Origin: Frigidibacter sp. ROC022
Lineage (GTDB): Bacteria; Pseudomonadota; Alphaproteobacteria; Rhodobacterales; Rhodobacteraceae
Direction of reading: 5' to 3'
Assembly (NCBI RefSeq): GCF_024723735.1
Contig: NZ_JANQDU010000005.1
Span: 124,001-188,000, forward strand
DNA: 64,000 nt
The first letter of the stretch is position 1. Every line of letters starts with the position of its first letter. Below, piece after piece: positions 26,166-34,298 of the stretch. The position numbers and the translations under genes are program-made. The notes under the pieces are model-generated. The model did no database searches. It had not been told where the DNA came from and saw only the letters and a program-made list of their open reading frames with translations.

Positions 26166-26893
26166 CAGGCCATCCGCTCCCGCGCGTCCAGCGCCTGCAA
26201 CCGCCGCAGCCGGATCTCGGTCCGTGTCCGCACCAGCACCAATGCAAGGAACAGAAGGATGAACCCGGCGATCGAGACCAGCAGCGGAAAATAGAACACG
26301 TCCGCCACGTTTTCCTTCTTGTCGAGCGACAGCGAGGCCGGCTGATGCTGGCCCTGCGACCAGAACACCGCCGCATAGCGCGACAGCACCGCGAAGACCG
26401 AGCCGACAAGGCAGAGCACCGAGGTCAGGTCGGCGGCGGTATCCGGCGCCTCGATGGCGCTCCAGAGCGCCATGTAGCCCAGGTAGAACAGGAACAGGAT
26501 CAGGAACGAGGTCAGCCGCGGATCCCAGACCCACCAGGTGCCCCAGGTCGGCTGGCCCCAGAAGGCGCCGGTGACCAGCGCGATCAGGGTCAGCACCGCG
26601 CCCACCGGCGCCGCCGCCCGAGCCGCCAGGGCGCTGACATGATGCCGCCGGATCAGCCAGATCAGCGAGGCGACCAGCATCATCACCCAGGCGTTGATCG
26701 CCATCATCGCCGAGGGCACATGAATGTAGATGATCTTGACCGAGGCACCCATCCGGCGCTCGTCCCCGGTGAAGAAGAACCCCCAGATCAGCCCGGTGGC
26801 CAGCGCCGCGACGGCCAGCACCGACAGCGCCGGGACCAGCTTCTCGGTGGTCTCGATGAATTTGCGCGGATTGGCGTATTCCCAGAGCGACAT
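26165..26893 (-). CDS. ccmC: Haem handling membrane protein CcmC
   Basis: 242 residues, six predicted membrane helices. The haem-binding tryptophan motif WGTWWVWDPRLTSFLILF is present between helices, along with His residues in YIHVPSAMM and after the motif. CcmC loads haem onto CcmE in cytochrome c maturation system I. The ccmA and ccmB genes, usually immediately upstream in relatives, are not here: the tRNA-Asp gene lies 199 bp upstream. Confidence 0.94.
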   Translation of the reverse strand: MSLWEYANPRKFIETTEKLVPALSVLAVAALATGLIWGFFFTGDERRMGASVKIIYIHVPSAMMAINAWVMMLVASLIWLIRRHHVSALAARAAAPVGAVLTLIALVTGAFWGQPTWGTWWVWDPRLTSFLILFLFYLGYMALWSAIEAPDTAADLTSVLCLVGSVFAVLSRYAAVFWSQGQHQPASLSLDKKENVADVFYFPLLVSIAGFILLFLALVLVRTRTEIRLRRLQALDARERMA

Positions 26894-27092
26894 GGCGCCT
26901 CCTGCCGGTGCTCACCCGCTTTACCCGGCTTCCGGCCCGAGGACAATTCGCCGAAAGCCCACCTTTCGGTGAGCGCCGTGGCGTCGTCCTGCCCGTTGAC
27001 GGAAAAGCGCGGTTCCCTTTCCCGTGGCGATGCCCGGAAGGGGCATCCGCCGAAGCACACAGCCATATGCCGTGCATCTGCGGGAAGGGAAG

Positions 27093-27169
27093 TGGCGCGG
27101 TTGACGGGACTCGAACCCGCGACCCCCGGCGTGACAGGCCGGTACTCTAACCAACTGAGCTACAACCGC
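27093..27169 (-). tRNA. tRNA-Asp (GUC)
   Basis: Read on the reverse strand, 77 nt including encoded CCA. The acceptor stem pairs GCGGTTG with CAACCGC; the D arm (AGCTCAGTTGGTTAGAG), anticodon loop with GTC (complement of 27133-27135) and T arm GGGTTCGAGTCCC are all canonical; the discriminator base is G. Confidence 0.97.
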
Positions 27170-27180
27170 GCGTGAGGGGC

Positions 27181-27209
27181 GAGATAGGGGAAGCGTCGGG
27201 GGGCGTCAA
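27181..27209 (-). promoter_or_regulatory. Housekeeping promoter of tRNA-Asp
   Basis: On the reverse strand TTGACG (27204-27209) and TATCTC (27181-27186) are separated by exactly 17 bp. The -10 element ends 11 nt before the mature tRNA 5' end at 27169, so transcription would begin a few bases ahead of the tRNA. Confidence 0.75.
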
Positions 27210-27616
27210 CACTAATCTTCGCCCAAATCGACCAAGATGTGACGGAAACCGAAAACCCTGCCCGGCAGAGGCATTTCCGGCCCCGTCCCGAGCCCCGAAA
27301 ACCGCGGTCAGACGGCCGCGTTCCGGCCGTCCGCGCCCGGCTCGACCCGGTTGCCAGGGACCACGGCCCCCGGAAGCCGACCGCGATTCCGATGCTCAAC
27401 CCGCTGCAGGGCCGCGGGAAGATACCGACGAAACTGCCGTCGGACGCGAGTCCCTGCCCACCGTCTCGGGCCGCTGGAAGATATGCGCCGGGAAATCGCC
27501 GCGATCTATCCCGGCAGGTTGGTCATTGGTGAAGATCTGCGGCTGATTCCCGTCCAGGGCCCCTGCCCCGGCATCGCCCGGGCCCGTGGCTGCGCCTTCC
27601 GGCGCCGGTGTCCGGC
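27210..27616. other. Gene-free spacer between the two tRNA genes
   Basis: About 400 bp with no reading frame that I can support: the open frames on both strands lack good ribosome-binding sites and resemble no family. It is GC-rich with several short GC palindromes, but I see no terminator with a T-tract, repeat, or attachment-site duplication of either tRNA 3' end. Confidence 0.55.
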
Positions 27617-27692
27617 TGGTGGGTGATGAGAGGCTCGAACTCCCGACATCTTCGGTGTAAACGAAGTGCTCTACCAACTGAGCTAATCACCC
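27617..27692 (-). tRNA. tRNA-Val (UAC)
   Basis: Read on the reverse strand, 76 nt including encoded CCA. The acceptor stem pairs GGGTGAT with ATCACCC; the D arm AGCTCAGTTGGTAGAGC, the anticodon stem CTTCG/CGAAG with loop TTTACAC (anticodon TAC, complement of 27657-27659) and the T arm GGAGTTCGAGCCTC are typical. Confidence 0.97.
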
Positions 27693-27719
27693 GCTCGGGA
27701 CCAGCCGGACCGGGCCTCG

Positions 27720-27748
27720 GTCTAGCCCGAAGGCCGGGGCCAGAGCAA
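27720..27748 (-). promoter_or_regulatory. Probable promoter of tRNA-Val
   Basis: On the reverse strand TTGCTC (27743-27748) and CTAGAC (27720-27725) are 17 bp apart and lie 27 nt ahead of the tRNA 5' end. The boxes are weaker than those of tRNA-Asp, but the spacing and position fit. Confidence 0.5.
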
Positions 27749-27774
27749 GGGGGCCGCCCCGCCGCGCAGTGCAG

Positions 27775-28341
27775 CTATTCCAGCCGCCGCGCGATGCCGT
27801 CCTTCAGGTGGTGCACAACCCCCTGCCCGCCCGGCAGTTCGGCAATCTCCTCGATCGACAGGCCCAGCAGCGCACCGCGCAGGAACATCGAGGTGATGCC
27901 ATGCGTGACGATCACCGCCGGGCCTTGCAGATCGGCCACGAAGGACCGCGCCCGGGCCGCGACCCCTTCGAATCCCTCGCCCGGCGTGGTGTCATACCAA
28001 AAGAAACCCCTGCCTTCGCCGAAGGCCTCGGGGCCGGTGCCGCCCTGGGCGGCGATCTCGGCGGCAGTCAGCCCGTCCCAGGCGCCGAGGCTGATCTCGC
28101 GCAGCCTTGCATCGGTGATCGGTCTTGCCTCGGGCAGTGCCAGCGCCGCGGTCGCCTGCGCCCGCCCCTGCGGGCTGACATGGACCGGCAGCCCGTCGGC
28201 CCCGAGTTCGCGCAGGATTTCGCCCTGCCGCCGCGCCTGCGCCCGTCCCAGTTCGGTCAACGGGCTGTCGAGCGCGCCCTGCATCCGCCGGGCGGCGTTC
28301 CATTCGGTCTGGCCATGGCGCAGGATGTAGATATCGCTCAT
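27775..28341 (-). CDS. Histidine phosphatase family protein (phosphoglycerate-mutase-like)
   Basis: 188 residues. The catalytic RHG motif is at the start (YILRHGQTEWN), the second active-site His is in VIVTHGITSMFLRG, and the segment ISLGAWDGLT is typical of broad-specificity acid phosphatases of the branch that includes CobC/GpmB-like proteins. The true substrate cannot be told. The ATG at 28341 follows a ribosome-binding-like GGGACCGAGAG. Divergent from a small helix-hairpin-helix gene. Confidence 0.9.
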   Translation of the reverse strand: MSDIYILRHGQTEWNAARRMQGALDSPLTELGRAQARRQGEILRELGADGLPVHVSPQGRAQATAALALPEARPITDARLREISLGAWDGLTAAEIAAQGGTGPEAFGEGRGFFWYDTTPGEGFEGVAARARSFVADLQGPAVIVTHGITSMFLRGALLGLSIEEIAELPGGQGVVHHLKDGIARRLE

Positions 28342-28456
28342 CTCTCGGTCCCCTTCCCGGCCGGCCATAACCTGCCCCGACGCGACAGGCAACGCAGGCC
28401 CTGGCAATCCGCGAATCGTGCTATCCTCTCGGGCATCCAAGGCAACAGGTGATGGC

Positions 28457-28666
28457 ATGGGCGGAAGCGAACCGGGAGCACTGGACCTTCCGAAACGGAT
28501 TGCCAAGCCGGCCCGCCGGGCGCTGCACGGCGCCGGGGTGTTGAGCATGCGCGACCTGGAACGCTTCAGCCGGGCCGAGCTGCTGGCCCTGCACGGGTTC
28601 GGACCCAAGGCGCTGGAAGTGCTGGGACCGGAACTCGACAAGGCCGGGCTGCGGCTGCGCGACTGA
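28457..28666 (+). CDS. Small helix-hairpin-helix protein
   Basis: 69 residues. The body LPKRIAKPARRALHGAGVLS and then LLALHGFGPKALEVLGPEL is a helix-hairpin-helix nucleic-acid-binding fold with the GFGPKA hairpin, similar to the C-terminal domain of RNA polymerase alpha or TfoX. An ATG at 28457 with a weak AGG upstream is the best start. Probably a small DNA-binding protein, function unknown. It converges with xylA across a 167-bp spacer in which I see nothing further. Confidence 0.75.
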   Translation: MGGSEPGALDLPKRIAKPARRALHGAGVLSMRDLERFSRAELLALHGFGPKALEVLGPELDKAGLRLRD

Positions 28667-28833
28667 GCGGCCCGCCGCGCCGGACAACGGCCCCGGTGTT
28701 CGGCTGACGACGGCTTCCCCGGACTCGCCGACAGGCCGGGCCTCGGCAGGCCCCATGCGCAACGGGAAACCCCCGCGAAATGGGTCAAGTCAATCCGCGA
28801 AGGCAAGCCCTGCCCTGCAACAAGCGCGATCGC

Positions 28834-30138
28834 TCAGAGATAGCTGTTGATCAGGTTCTCCAGCCGTTCCTGCCGGCCCGAGCGCGGCTGCGGGTCGATC
28901 CCGTCGGCCAGCACCCGCTCGGAAATGCTGTCGAGCGTCCCGCTCTTCAGCATCGCCTGCGCCTCGGGGCTGTTCCAGCCCGCGTAACGCTCGGCCCGGG
29001 CGGCTTCCAGCTTGCCGTCCTCGAACATCCGCGCCGCTGCCTTGAAGGCCCGGGCGCAGGTGTCCATGCCGCCGACATGGGCCAGGATCAGGTCTTCCGG
29101 GTCCAGGCTCTGGCGCCGCAGCTTGGCGTCGAAATTGGTGCCGCCGGTGGTAAAGCCGCCGGCCTTGAGGATTTCGTAATAGGCCAGCATGACCTCGGGC
29201 ACGTTGTTGGGAAACTGGTCGGTGTCCCAGCCGGACTGGTAGTCGTTCCGGTTCATGTCGATCGAACCGAAGATACCGAGGCTGGCGGCCAGAGCGATCT
29301 CGTGCTCGAAACTGTGCCCTGCCAGGATTGCATGGCCCTGCTCGATGTTCACCCGGACCTCGTTCTCCAGCCCGAAGCGCTTGAGGAAACCATAGACGGT
29401 GGCGACGTCGTAATCGTACTGGTGCTTTGACGGCTCTTGCGGTTTCGGCTCGATCAGGATCGTGCCCTTGAAGCCGATCTTGTGCTTGTGCTCGACGACC
29501 ATCTGCAGGAACCGCCCGGCCTGTTCGGCCTCGCGCGTCAGGTCGGTGTTGATCAGGGTCTCGTAGCCCTCGCGTCCGCCCCAGAGCACATAGTTCTCGC
29601 CGCCCAGCCGATGAGTCGCATCCATGCAGGCCTTCACCGTCGCCGCCGACCAGGCAAAGACATCCGGGTCCGGGTTGGTCGCGGCGCCGGACATGAAGCG
29701 GCGATGCGAGAAGAGATTGGCGGTGCCCCAGAGCAGCCGGGTCCGACCCGCGGCAATCTTCTCTTCGAAGATGTCGATGATCGCGTTGAAATTGTCGAGG
29801 GATTCCGCAAACGATCCGCCCTCGGGCCGGATATCCGCATCGTGGAAGCAGAAGAAGGGCACATCGAGGATGTCGAACATCTCGAAGGCGACATCGGCCT
29901 TGAGCTTCGCATGGTCCAGCGTCTCGCCGAACCAGGGGCGCTCGAAGGTCTGCCCGCCGAACGGGTCGCCGCCGGGCCAGGCGAAACTGTGCCAGTAGGC
30001 GGCGGCGAACCGCAGGTGATCCTCCAGCCGCTTGCCGAGGATCACCTCGTCCTTGTCGTAGTGCCGGAAGGCGAATTCCGAGCCGGCCTCCGGCCCCTGA
30101 TAGGTGATCTTCGGGATTCCCTTGAAGAAGTCGCTCAT
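28834..30138 (-). CDS. xylA: Xylose isomerase
   Basis: 434 residues, the length of the class II enzymes. It interconverts D-xylose and D-xylulose. Catalytic and metal regions include [40 protein letters not shown] and the late [15 protein letters not shown] metal-ligand block. The start at 30138 gives [18 protein letters not shown]; a longer in-frame start passes through the dispersed repeat and is not family-like. It is the last gene of the sugar cluster, 180 bp after xylB. Confidence 0.95.
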   Translation of the reverse strand: MSDFFKGIPKITYQGPEAGSEFAFRHYDKDEVILGKRLEDHLRFAAAYWHSFAWPGGDPFGGQTFERPWFGETLDHAKLKADVAFEMFDILDVPFFCFHDADIRPEGGSFAESLDNFNAIIDIFEEKIAAGRTRLLWGTANLFSHRRFMSGAATNPDPDVFAWSAATVKACMDATHRLGGENYVLWGGREGYETLINTDLTREAEQAGRFLQMVVEHKHKIGFKGTILIEPKPQEPSKHQYDYDVATVYGFLKRFGLENEVRVNIEQGHAILAGHSFEHEIALAASLGIFGSIDMNRNDYQSGWDTDQFPNNVPEVMLAYYEILKAGGFTTGGTNFDAKLRRQSLDPEDLILAHVGGMDTCARAFKAAARMFEDGKLEAARAERYAGWNSPEAQAMLKSGTLDSISERVLADGIDPQPRSGRQERLENLINSYL

Positions 30139-30275
30139 GGTCTTGGCCCTCGTTGCAGATGCGCCGCGCCGGGTGCGGCAGGAGATGTCTCGCGGCCCGC
30201 CTGCGGCGGAACGCTCGGGTGGGACTGCGTGGCAAGGTCGGTCGCCACGGCGGATGGAGCGCCGGTGGCACGGTC

Positions 30276-30299
30276 GGAGCCTCCGGCGGGAGTATTTGA
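30276..30299 (+). repeat. Dispersed intergenic repeat, copy 2
   Basis: Identical over 24 bp to the copy at 18171-18194, with core GCCTCCGGCGGGAGTATTTG. It sits in the xylB-xylA gap, so relative to those genes it is read in reverse. In both copies the flanking sequence beyond the repeat is unrelated. Confidence 0.75.
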
Positions 30300-30318
30300 A
30301 AGGCAAAGAGACACCCGC

Positions 30319-31767
30319 TCAGTCCAGCGCGATGCCGACCAGCCCGTCGCGGGCCGCCTGCCAGCGGGCATGGGCATCGTCGAAGGCGTTGGCGAGGGTC
30401 CGGTCCGGGGCGATCTGGCGGGCGACGGGAGGCATCGGGGCGGCATCCTCGGGGCTGGCGCCGGTCGCCGCGATCAGGCCGAGCCGGGCCGCGCCCAGGG
30501 CGGCGCCGAAATCCCCGGCAGCCGGCAGATCGACCGGCGTGTTCAGCGCCGTGGCGATGGCCGAAAGCCAGTAGTCGGAACGCGCCCCGCCCCCGGTGGC
30601 CAGCAACCGGTTGATCTCGGTGCCGGTGGCGGCCAGCGCATCGCGGCAGTCGCGCAGCGCGAAGGTGACGCCTTCCAGCACCGCGCGGGTCGCCGCGGCG
30701 CTGTCGGTGGCATGCTCCAACCCCATGAAACTGCCCCGGATCGCGGCATTGTTCAGGGGCGTCCGCTCGCCGCCCAGATAGGGCAGGAACACCGGCTTGC
30801 CGGGCGGCTGAAGGGGGCCGAGCCCGCGGGTCAGCTCTGCCGGGCTGCTGCCGGTGAGCCGGGCGAACCAGTTCAGCGCGTCGGTGGCGGCGAGGATCAC
30901 CCCCATCTGGTGCCATTTGCCGGGCAGCGCATGGCAGAAGGTATGCACCGCGGTCGCCGGATCGGGCTGATAGCCATCATTGGCGGCAAAGAGCACGCCC
31001 GAGGTGCCCAGCGAGACAAAGGCCTGCCCGGCCCGGATCACCCCCAGCCCGACGCCGGCCGCGGCGTTGTCGCCGCCGCCGCCCGCCACCGGCACACCCT
31101 TCGGCAGGCTCCATTCGGCGGCCAGCGCATCGCGCAGACGGCCCGAGACCGCCGCGCCTTCGACCAGCCGCGGCATCCTGGCCCGGTCCAGCCCGGTCTT
31201 TTCCAGCAGTTGGTCCGACCAGTCGCGCGCCCCGGTGTCGAGCCAGGAGGTGCCGGCGGCATCGGACATCTCGCCGACATGATCCCCGATCAGCCAGAGA
31301 CGGAGATAATCCTTGGGCAACAGGATTTTGGCGGTCTTTCCGAAGATCCCGGGCTCATGCCGGGCGACCCAGAGCAGTTTCGGCGCGGTGAAGCCCGGAA
31401 AGACGATATTGCCGGTCAGCCGGCGAAAATCCGGGTCGGCGTCAAGCTCGGCGGCCTCGACATGGCTGCGGGTGTCGTTCCAGAGGATGCAGGGCCGCAA
31501 GACCCTGTCATCGGCGCCGATCAGCGTCGCGCCATGCATATGGCCCGAGAGACCGATGCCCTTGACGCCGGAGAGGTCGGTTCGGTTCTTCAGGTCGGCC
31601 ATGGCTGCGCCGGCGGCGGCGATCCAGCTGTCGGGGTTCTGTTCCGACCAGCCCTCATGCGGGCGCTCGACGCTCAACGCTGCGGTGGCTTCGGCCAACA
31701 CTCGTTGCGATTCGTCGATCACGATCGCCTTCAGGGACGAGGTTCCGAGGTCCAGTCCTAGATACAT
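30319..31767 (-). CDS. xylB: Xylulokinase
   Basis: 482 residues, FGGY kinase family. It phosphorylates D-xylulose to feed the pentose phosphate pathway. The N-terminal phosphate-binding loop GLDLGTSSLKAIVID, the FGGY-type segments (KDYLRLWLIGDHVGEMSDAA, LATGGGARSDYWL) and the LGLIAATG end are present. AAGGGGAAC precedes the ATG. It is 108 bp after the beta-propeller gene. It can take xylulose both from XylA and from the D-lyxose isomerase of the same cluster. Confidence 0.94.
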   Translation of the reverse strand: MYLGLDLGTSSLKAIVIDESQRVLAEATAALSVERPHEGWSEQNPDSWIAAAGAAMADLKNRTDLSGVKGIGLSGHMHGATLIGADDRVLRPCILWNDTRSHVEAAELDADPDFRRLTGNIVFPGFTAPKLLWVARHEPGIFGKTAKILLPKDYLRLWLIGDHVGEMSDAAGTSWLDTGARDWSDQLLEKTGLDRARMPRLVEGAAVSGRLRDALAAEWSLPKGVPVAGGGGDNAAAGVGLGVIRAGQAFVSLGTSGVLFAANDGYQPDPATAVHTFCHALPGKWHQMGVILAATDALNWFARLTGSSPAELTRGLGPLQPPGKPVFLPYLGGERTPLNNAAIRGSFMGLEHATDSAAATRAVLEGVTFALRDCRDALAATGTEINRLLATGGGARSDYWLSAIATALNTPVDLPAAGDFGAALGAARLGLIAATGASPEDAAPMPPVARQIAPDRTLANAFDDAHARWQAARDGLVGIALD

Positions 31768-31875
31768 GCATGTTCCCCTTGGCTGGCGGGACTCGCCCGG
31801 TTACCGCTATCAGCGCCAGATTTACGGGGTTTGGCGGGAGGCGCAAGGCCGTGGTCCGACAAATGGAGAACGGCG

Positions 31876-32700
31876 TCAGGGCCGATCGTAGGCGACATAG
31901 GCAAAGGCCCGTCCGTCCGGAGCCCAGCAGGGCACGTTGATGGTTCCCTGACCGCCGAAGAGGGTTTCGACGATCTGCGGCGGCCCGCCCTCGGCCGGCA
32001 TCAGCCGCAGTTCGACCTCGCAGCCGCGCGGGTGGCCCCGGGTCCCGGGGGGAAAGGCCAGATAGAGCACCCGGCGGCCGTCCGGCGAGGGATGCGGGAA
32101 CCAGTGGACCAGCCCGTCGCCGCTCATCCGCTGCAGTTCCGAGCCATCGGGCCGCATCCGCCAGAGACAGACCTGCCCGCCCCTTTCGCCGTTGAACCAG
32201 ATCCAGCGCCCGTCCGGGGTATAGTCCGGCCCGTCGCAATGATCGAATCCCGTGGTGAGCAGCTGCTCGTCGCTGCCGTCGAGCGCACAGGTCGCGATCC
32301 GGACCGGGCCGCCATCGCGTGCCGCGGCATAGGCAAGCTGGTTCCCGTCGGGCGCCCAGCCGTGCCACCAAGAGGGCGCCTCGGCGGTGACGCGTCGCGG
32401 CGTGCCGCCGCCGACCGGCAAGGTGTAGATCACGCTCTGTCCGGTCTCGGTGGCGTCCGAGATTGCCAGCGTCCGGCCATCCGGCGACAGGCCGTGATCG
32501 TTGTTCAGCCGGGTCGCGAAACCGGTGTCTATCGGCTGCAGTTCCGGGGCTTCCAGCGGCACCCGGAACAGACGCCCGTCGCCATTGACGATCAGGGCCC
32601 CGTCGGCGGTCCAGTTCGGCGCCTCGATCAGGGTCTCGGTGCTGAGCAGGATGCGCGCCTTGTTCGTCGCGTGGTCGCGAATGCAGAGATGTGCCGCCAT
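31876..32700 (-). CDS. Cytoplasmic WD40-like/TolB-type beta-propeller protein
   Basis: 274 residues with repeated PD40-type blades (LSPDGRTLAISDATETGQ, GWAPDGNQLAYAA, YTPDGRWIWFNGERGG, HPSPDGRRVLYLAFPPGT, WAPDGRAFAYVAY). There is no signal peptide, so unlike TolB it should stay in the cytoplasm. It starts on the last base of the GH43 gene (TGATG overlap) and lies between glycosidase and xylulokinase genes, which suggests a sugar-linked role, perhaps a lyase or lactonase-like propeller. No catalytic residues can be assigned. I cannot name its reaction. Confidence 0.72.
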   Translation of the reverse strand: MAAHLCIRDHATNKARILLSTETLIEAPNWTADGALIVNGDGRLFRVPLEAPELQPIDTGFATRLNNDHGLSPDGRTLAISDATETGQSVIYTLPVGGGTPRRVTAEAPSWWHGWAPDGNQLAYAAARDGGPVRIATCALDGSDEQLLTTGFDHCDGPDYTPDGRWIWFNGERGGQVCLWRMRPDGSELQRMSGDGLVHWFPHPSPDGRRVLYLAFPPGTRGHPRGCEVELRLMPAEGGPPQIVETLFGGQGTINVPCWAPDGRAFAYVAYDRP

Positions 32701-34298
32701 CAGTCTTCGGGAAGATAGGCAAAACGGGAAAAACGCGCCTCGCGACCCCGACCGGTGATGTCGAAGGCGACCATGCCGACGAAGGCCCCGGTGAAACTGC
32801 CATGTTCACCGCGCCCGCCTTCGTCCGAGATCACGCTGGCGTCCAGAACCGGGCCGATCGGCTGCCAGTCGCCGCCCTGGCGCCAGAAGAACTGCTGCGC
32901 CGCATGATCGACCGTCACCCGCAGTTCGACCGGGCCGTCGGCCAGCGGCTGCGGCGCTTCGAGCGGAAAGCTGAGCGCCCCGTTCGGCCAGTCGCCGGGA
33001 CAGCTGAGGATGGTCAGAACCCGACCGATCCCCGGCTCGTGGCTGACCATCAGGGCATGGAACTTGCTCCGGTTGTAATAGGTCGTCAGCCCGGCAGCCT
33101 GCTGATAGGTCTCGGGCGCGAATTCCATGCTGCATTCGGCGGCATAGCGGAAATGCTGCTGGCGGCGGGCGACCAGCGATTGCTCGAACCACGAACCGAT
33201 GCTTTCGCGCCCGATCAGGATCAGCGCCCCGTCGAGCCGGAAGATGCGATCCGTCTCCGGCGTCCGCAGCCACTGGAACTGCGGCGGCAGGTCGCTGTCG
33301 AAGACGGTGATCTCGGGCTCGGGCGCCGGCGCTTCGGCCCCGGTCGGGCCGGGCAGTTCGACCCGCGGCAATTGCCCGCCGGCTTCGAGATACATCCAGT
33401 CGTCGCGCCAGACGACCCGCTCCAGCCCGGTTTCCCGGCCCAGCGGGCAGAAGCGGCCGCTGCCGTCGGGCCCCTGTATCGGCCGGCCCATCAGGAAGCT
33501 GTGCCAGCCCTGCCCGTCCGGACCCTCGACATATTGGCCGTGGCCGGAACGCTGGATCGGATGATCGGGCGCATGGGCGCAGGTGATGACATGCTTGTCG
33601 GGATGGTCCTCGTAGGGGCCCCAGATCGAGCGGCTGCGGGCCAGCGTCACCGCGTGGTCATAGCCGGTGCCGCCCTCGGCGGTGGTCAGGTAGTACCAGC
33701 CGTTGCGGCGGAACAGGTGCGGCGCTTCGGTCAGGCCGCGATCGGTGCCCGGGTAGATGTTCTTCACCGGCCCGATCAGGCCCTCGGACTCGGACCATTC
33801 CTGGCAGAGGATGCCGTCGAAACTGTCGTGTTTCGGATTGCCGCCGGTGCCGCGCCCGCGGTGGTTCCACTGCTGGTTGACGAAATACTTCCGCCCGTCC
33901 TCGTCATGGAACAGCGACGGGTCGAAGCCCGAGGAATTGACATAGATCGGGTCGCGCCAGCGGCCGTCGATGGTTTCGCAGCTGGTGATGTAGTTATGCG
34001 CGTCCTTGAAGGCGCCGTCATAGCGCTTCACGTCGGTATAGACCAACCAGAACCGGCCGTCGGCATGGCTGAGACAGGGCGCCCAGATGCCGCAGCTGTC
34101 CGGGTTGCCGTGCATGTCGAGCAGGTCCGCGCGGTCCAGCGGCCGGGCGACAAGCGCCCAGTTCACCAGATCGCGCGAGCGATAGATCAGCACGCCGGGA
34201 TACCATTCGAAGGTCGAGGTCGCGATGTAGTAGTCCTCGCCGACCCGGCAGAACGAGGGATCGGCATGGAAACCGGGCAGAACCGGGTTTCGGATCAT
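32700..34298 (-). CDS. Glycoside hydrolase family 43 enzyme (beta-xylosidase-like)
   Basis: 532 residues without a signal peptide, so it acts on imported sugars. The catalytic set fits GH43: Asp13 (HADPS), Asp126 (GFDPSLF) and Glu191 (TEAPHLF). The C-terminal domain (about 330-530) is a beta-sandwich like that of GH43 subfamily 11/12-type beta-xylosidases. Xylobiose, arabinoxylo-oligosaccharide or another pentoside are plausible substrates. The ATG at 34298 follows AGGGG. It overlaps the aldo/keto reductase gene by 4 bp and the propeller gene by 1 bp. Confidence 0.9.
   Translation of the reverse strand: MIRNPVLPGFHADPSFCRVGEDYYIATSTFEWYPGVLIYRSRDLVNWALVARPLDRADLLDMHGNPDSCGIWAPCLSHADGRFWLVYTDVKRYDGAFKDAHNYITSCETIDGRWRDPIYVNSSGFDPSLFHDEDGRKYFVNQQWNHRGRGTGGNPKHDSFDGILCQEWSESEGLIGPVKNIYPGTDRGLTEAPHLFRRNGWYYLTTAEGGTGYDHAVTLARSRSIWGPYEDHPDKHVITCAHAPDHPIQRSGHGQYVEGPDGQGWHSFLMGRPIQGPDGSGRFCPLGRETGLERVVWRDDWMYLEAGGQLPRVELPGPTGAEAPAPEPEITVFDSDLPPQFQWLRTPETDRIFRLDGALILIGRESIGSWFEQSLVARRQQHFRYAAECSMEFAPETYQQAAGLTTYYNRSKFHALMVSHEPGIGRVLTILSCPGDWPNGALSFPLEAPQPLADGPVELRVTVDHAAQQFFWRQGGDWQPIGPVLDASVISDEGGRGEHGSFTGAFVGMVAFDITGRGREARFSRFAYLPED

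Noticed and set aside
27093-27692. tRNA genes as integration sites
   Set aside because: No integrase is adjacent and no duplicate of either tRNA 3' end was seen in the window.
29437-31761. 774-residue open frame on the forward strand opposite xylA and xylB
   Set aside because: xylA and xylB are unmistakable; the antisense frame shows no domain and the Gly/Arg/Gln bias of shadows.
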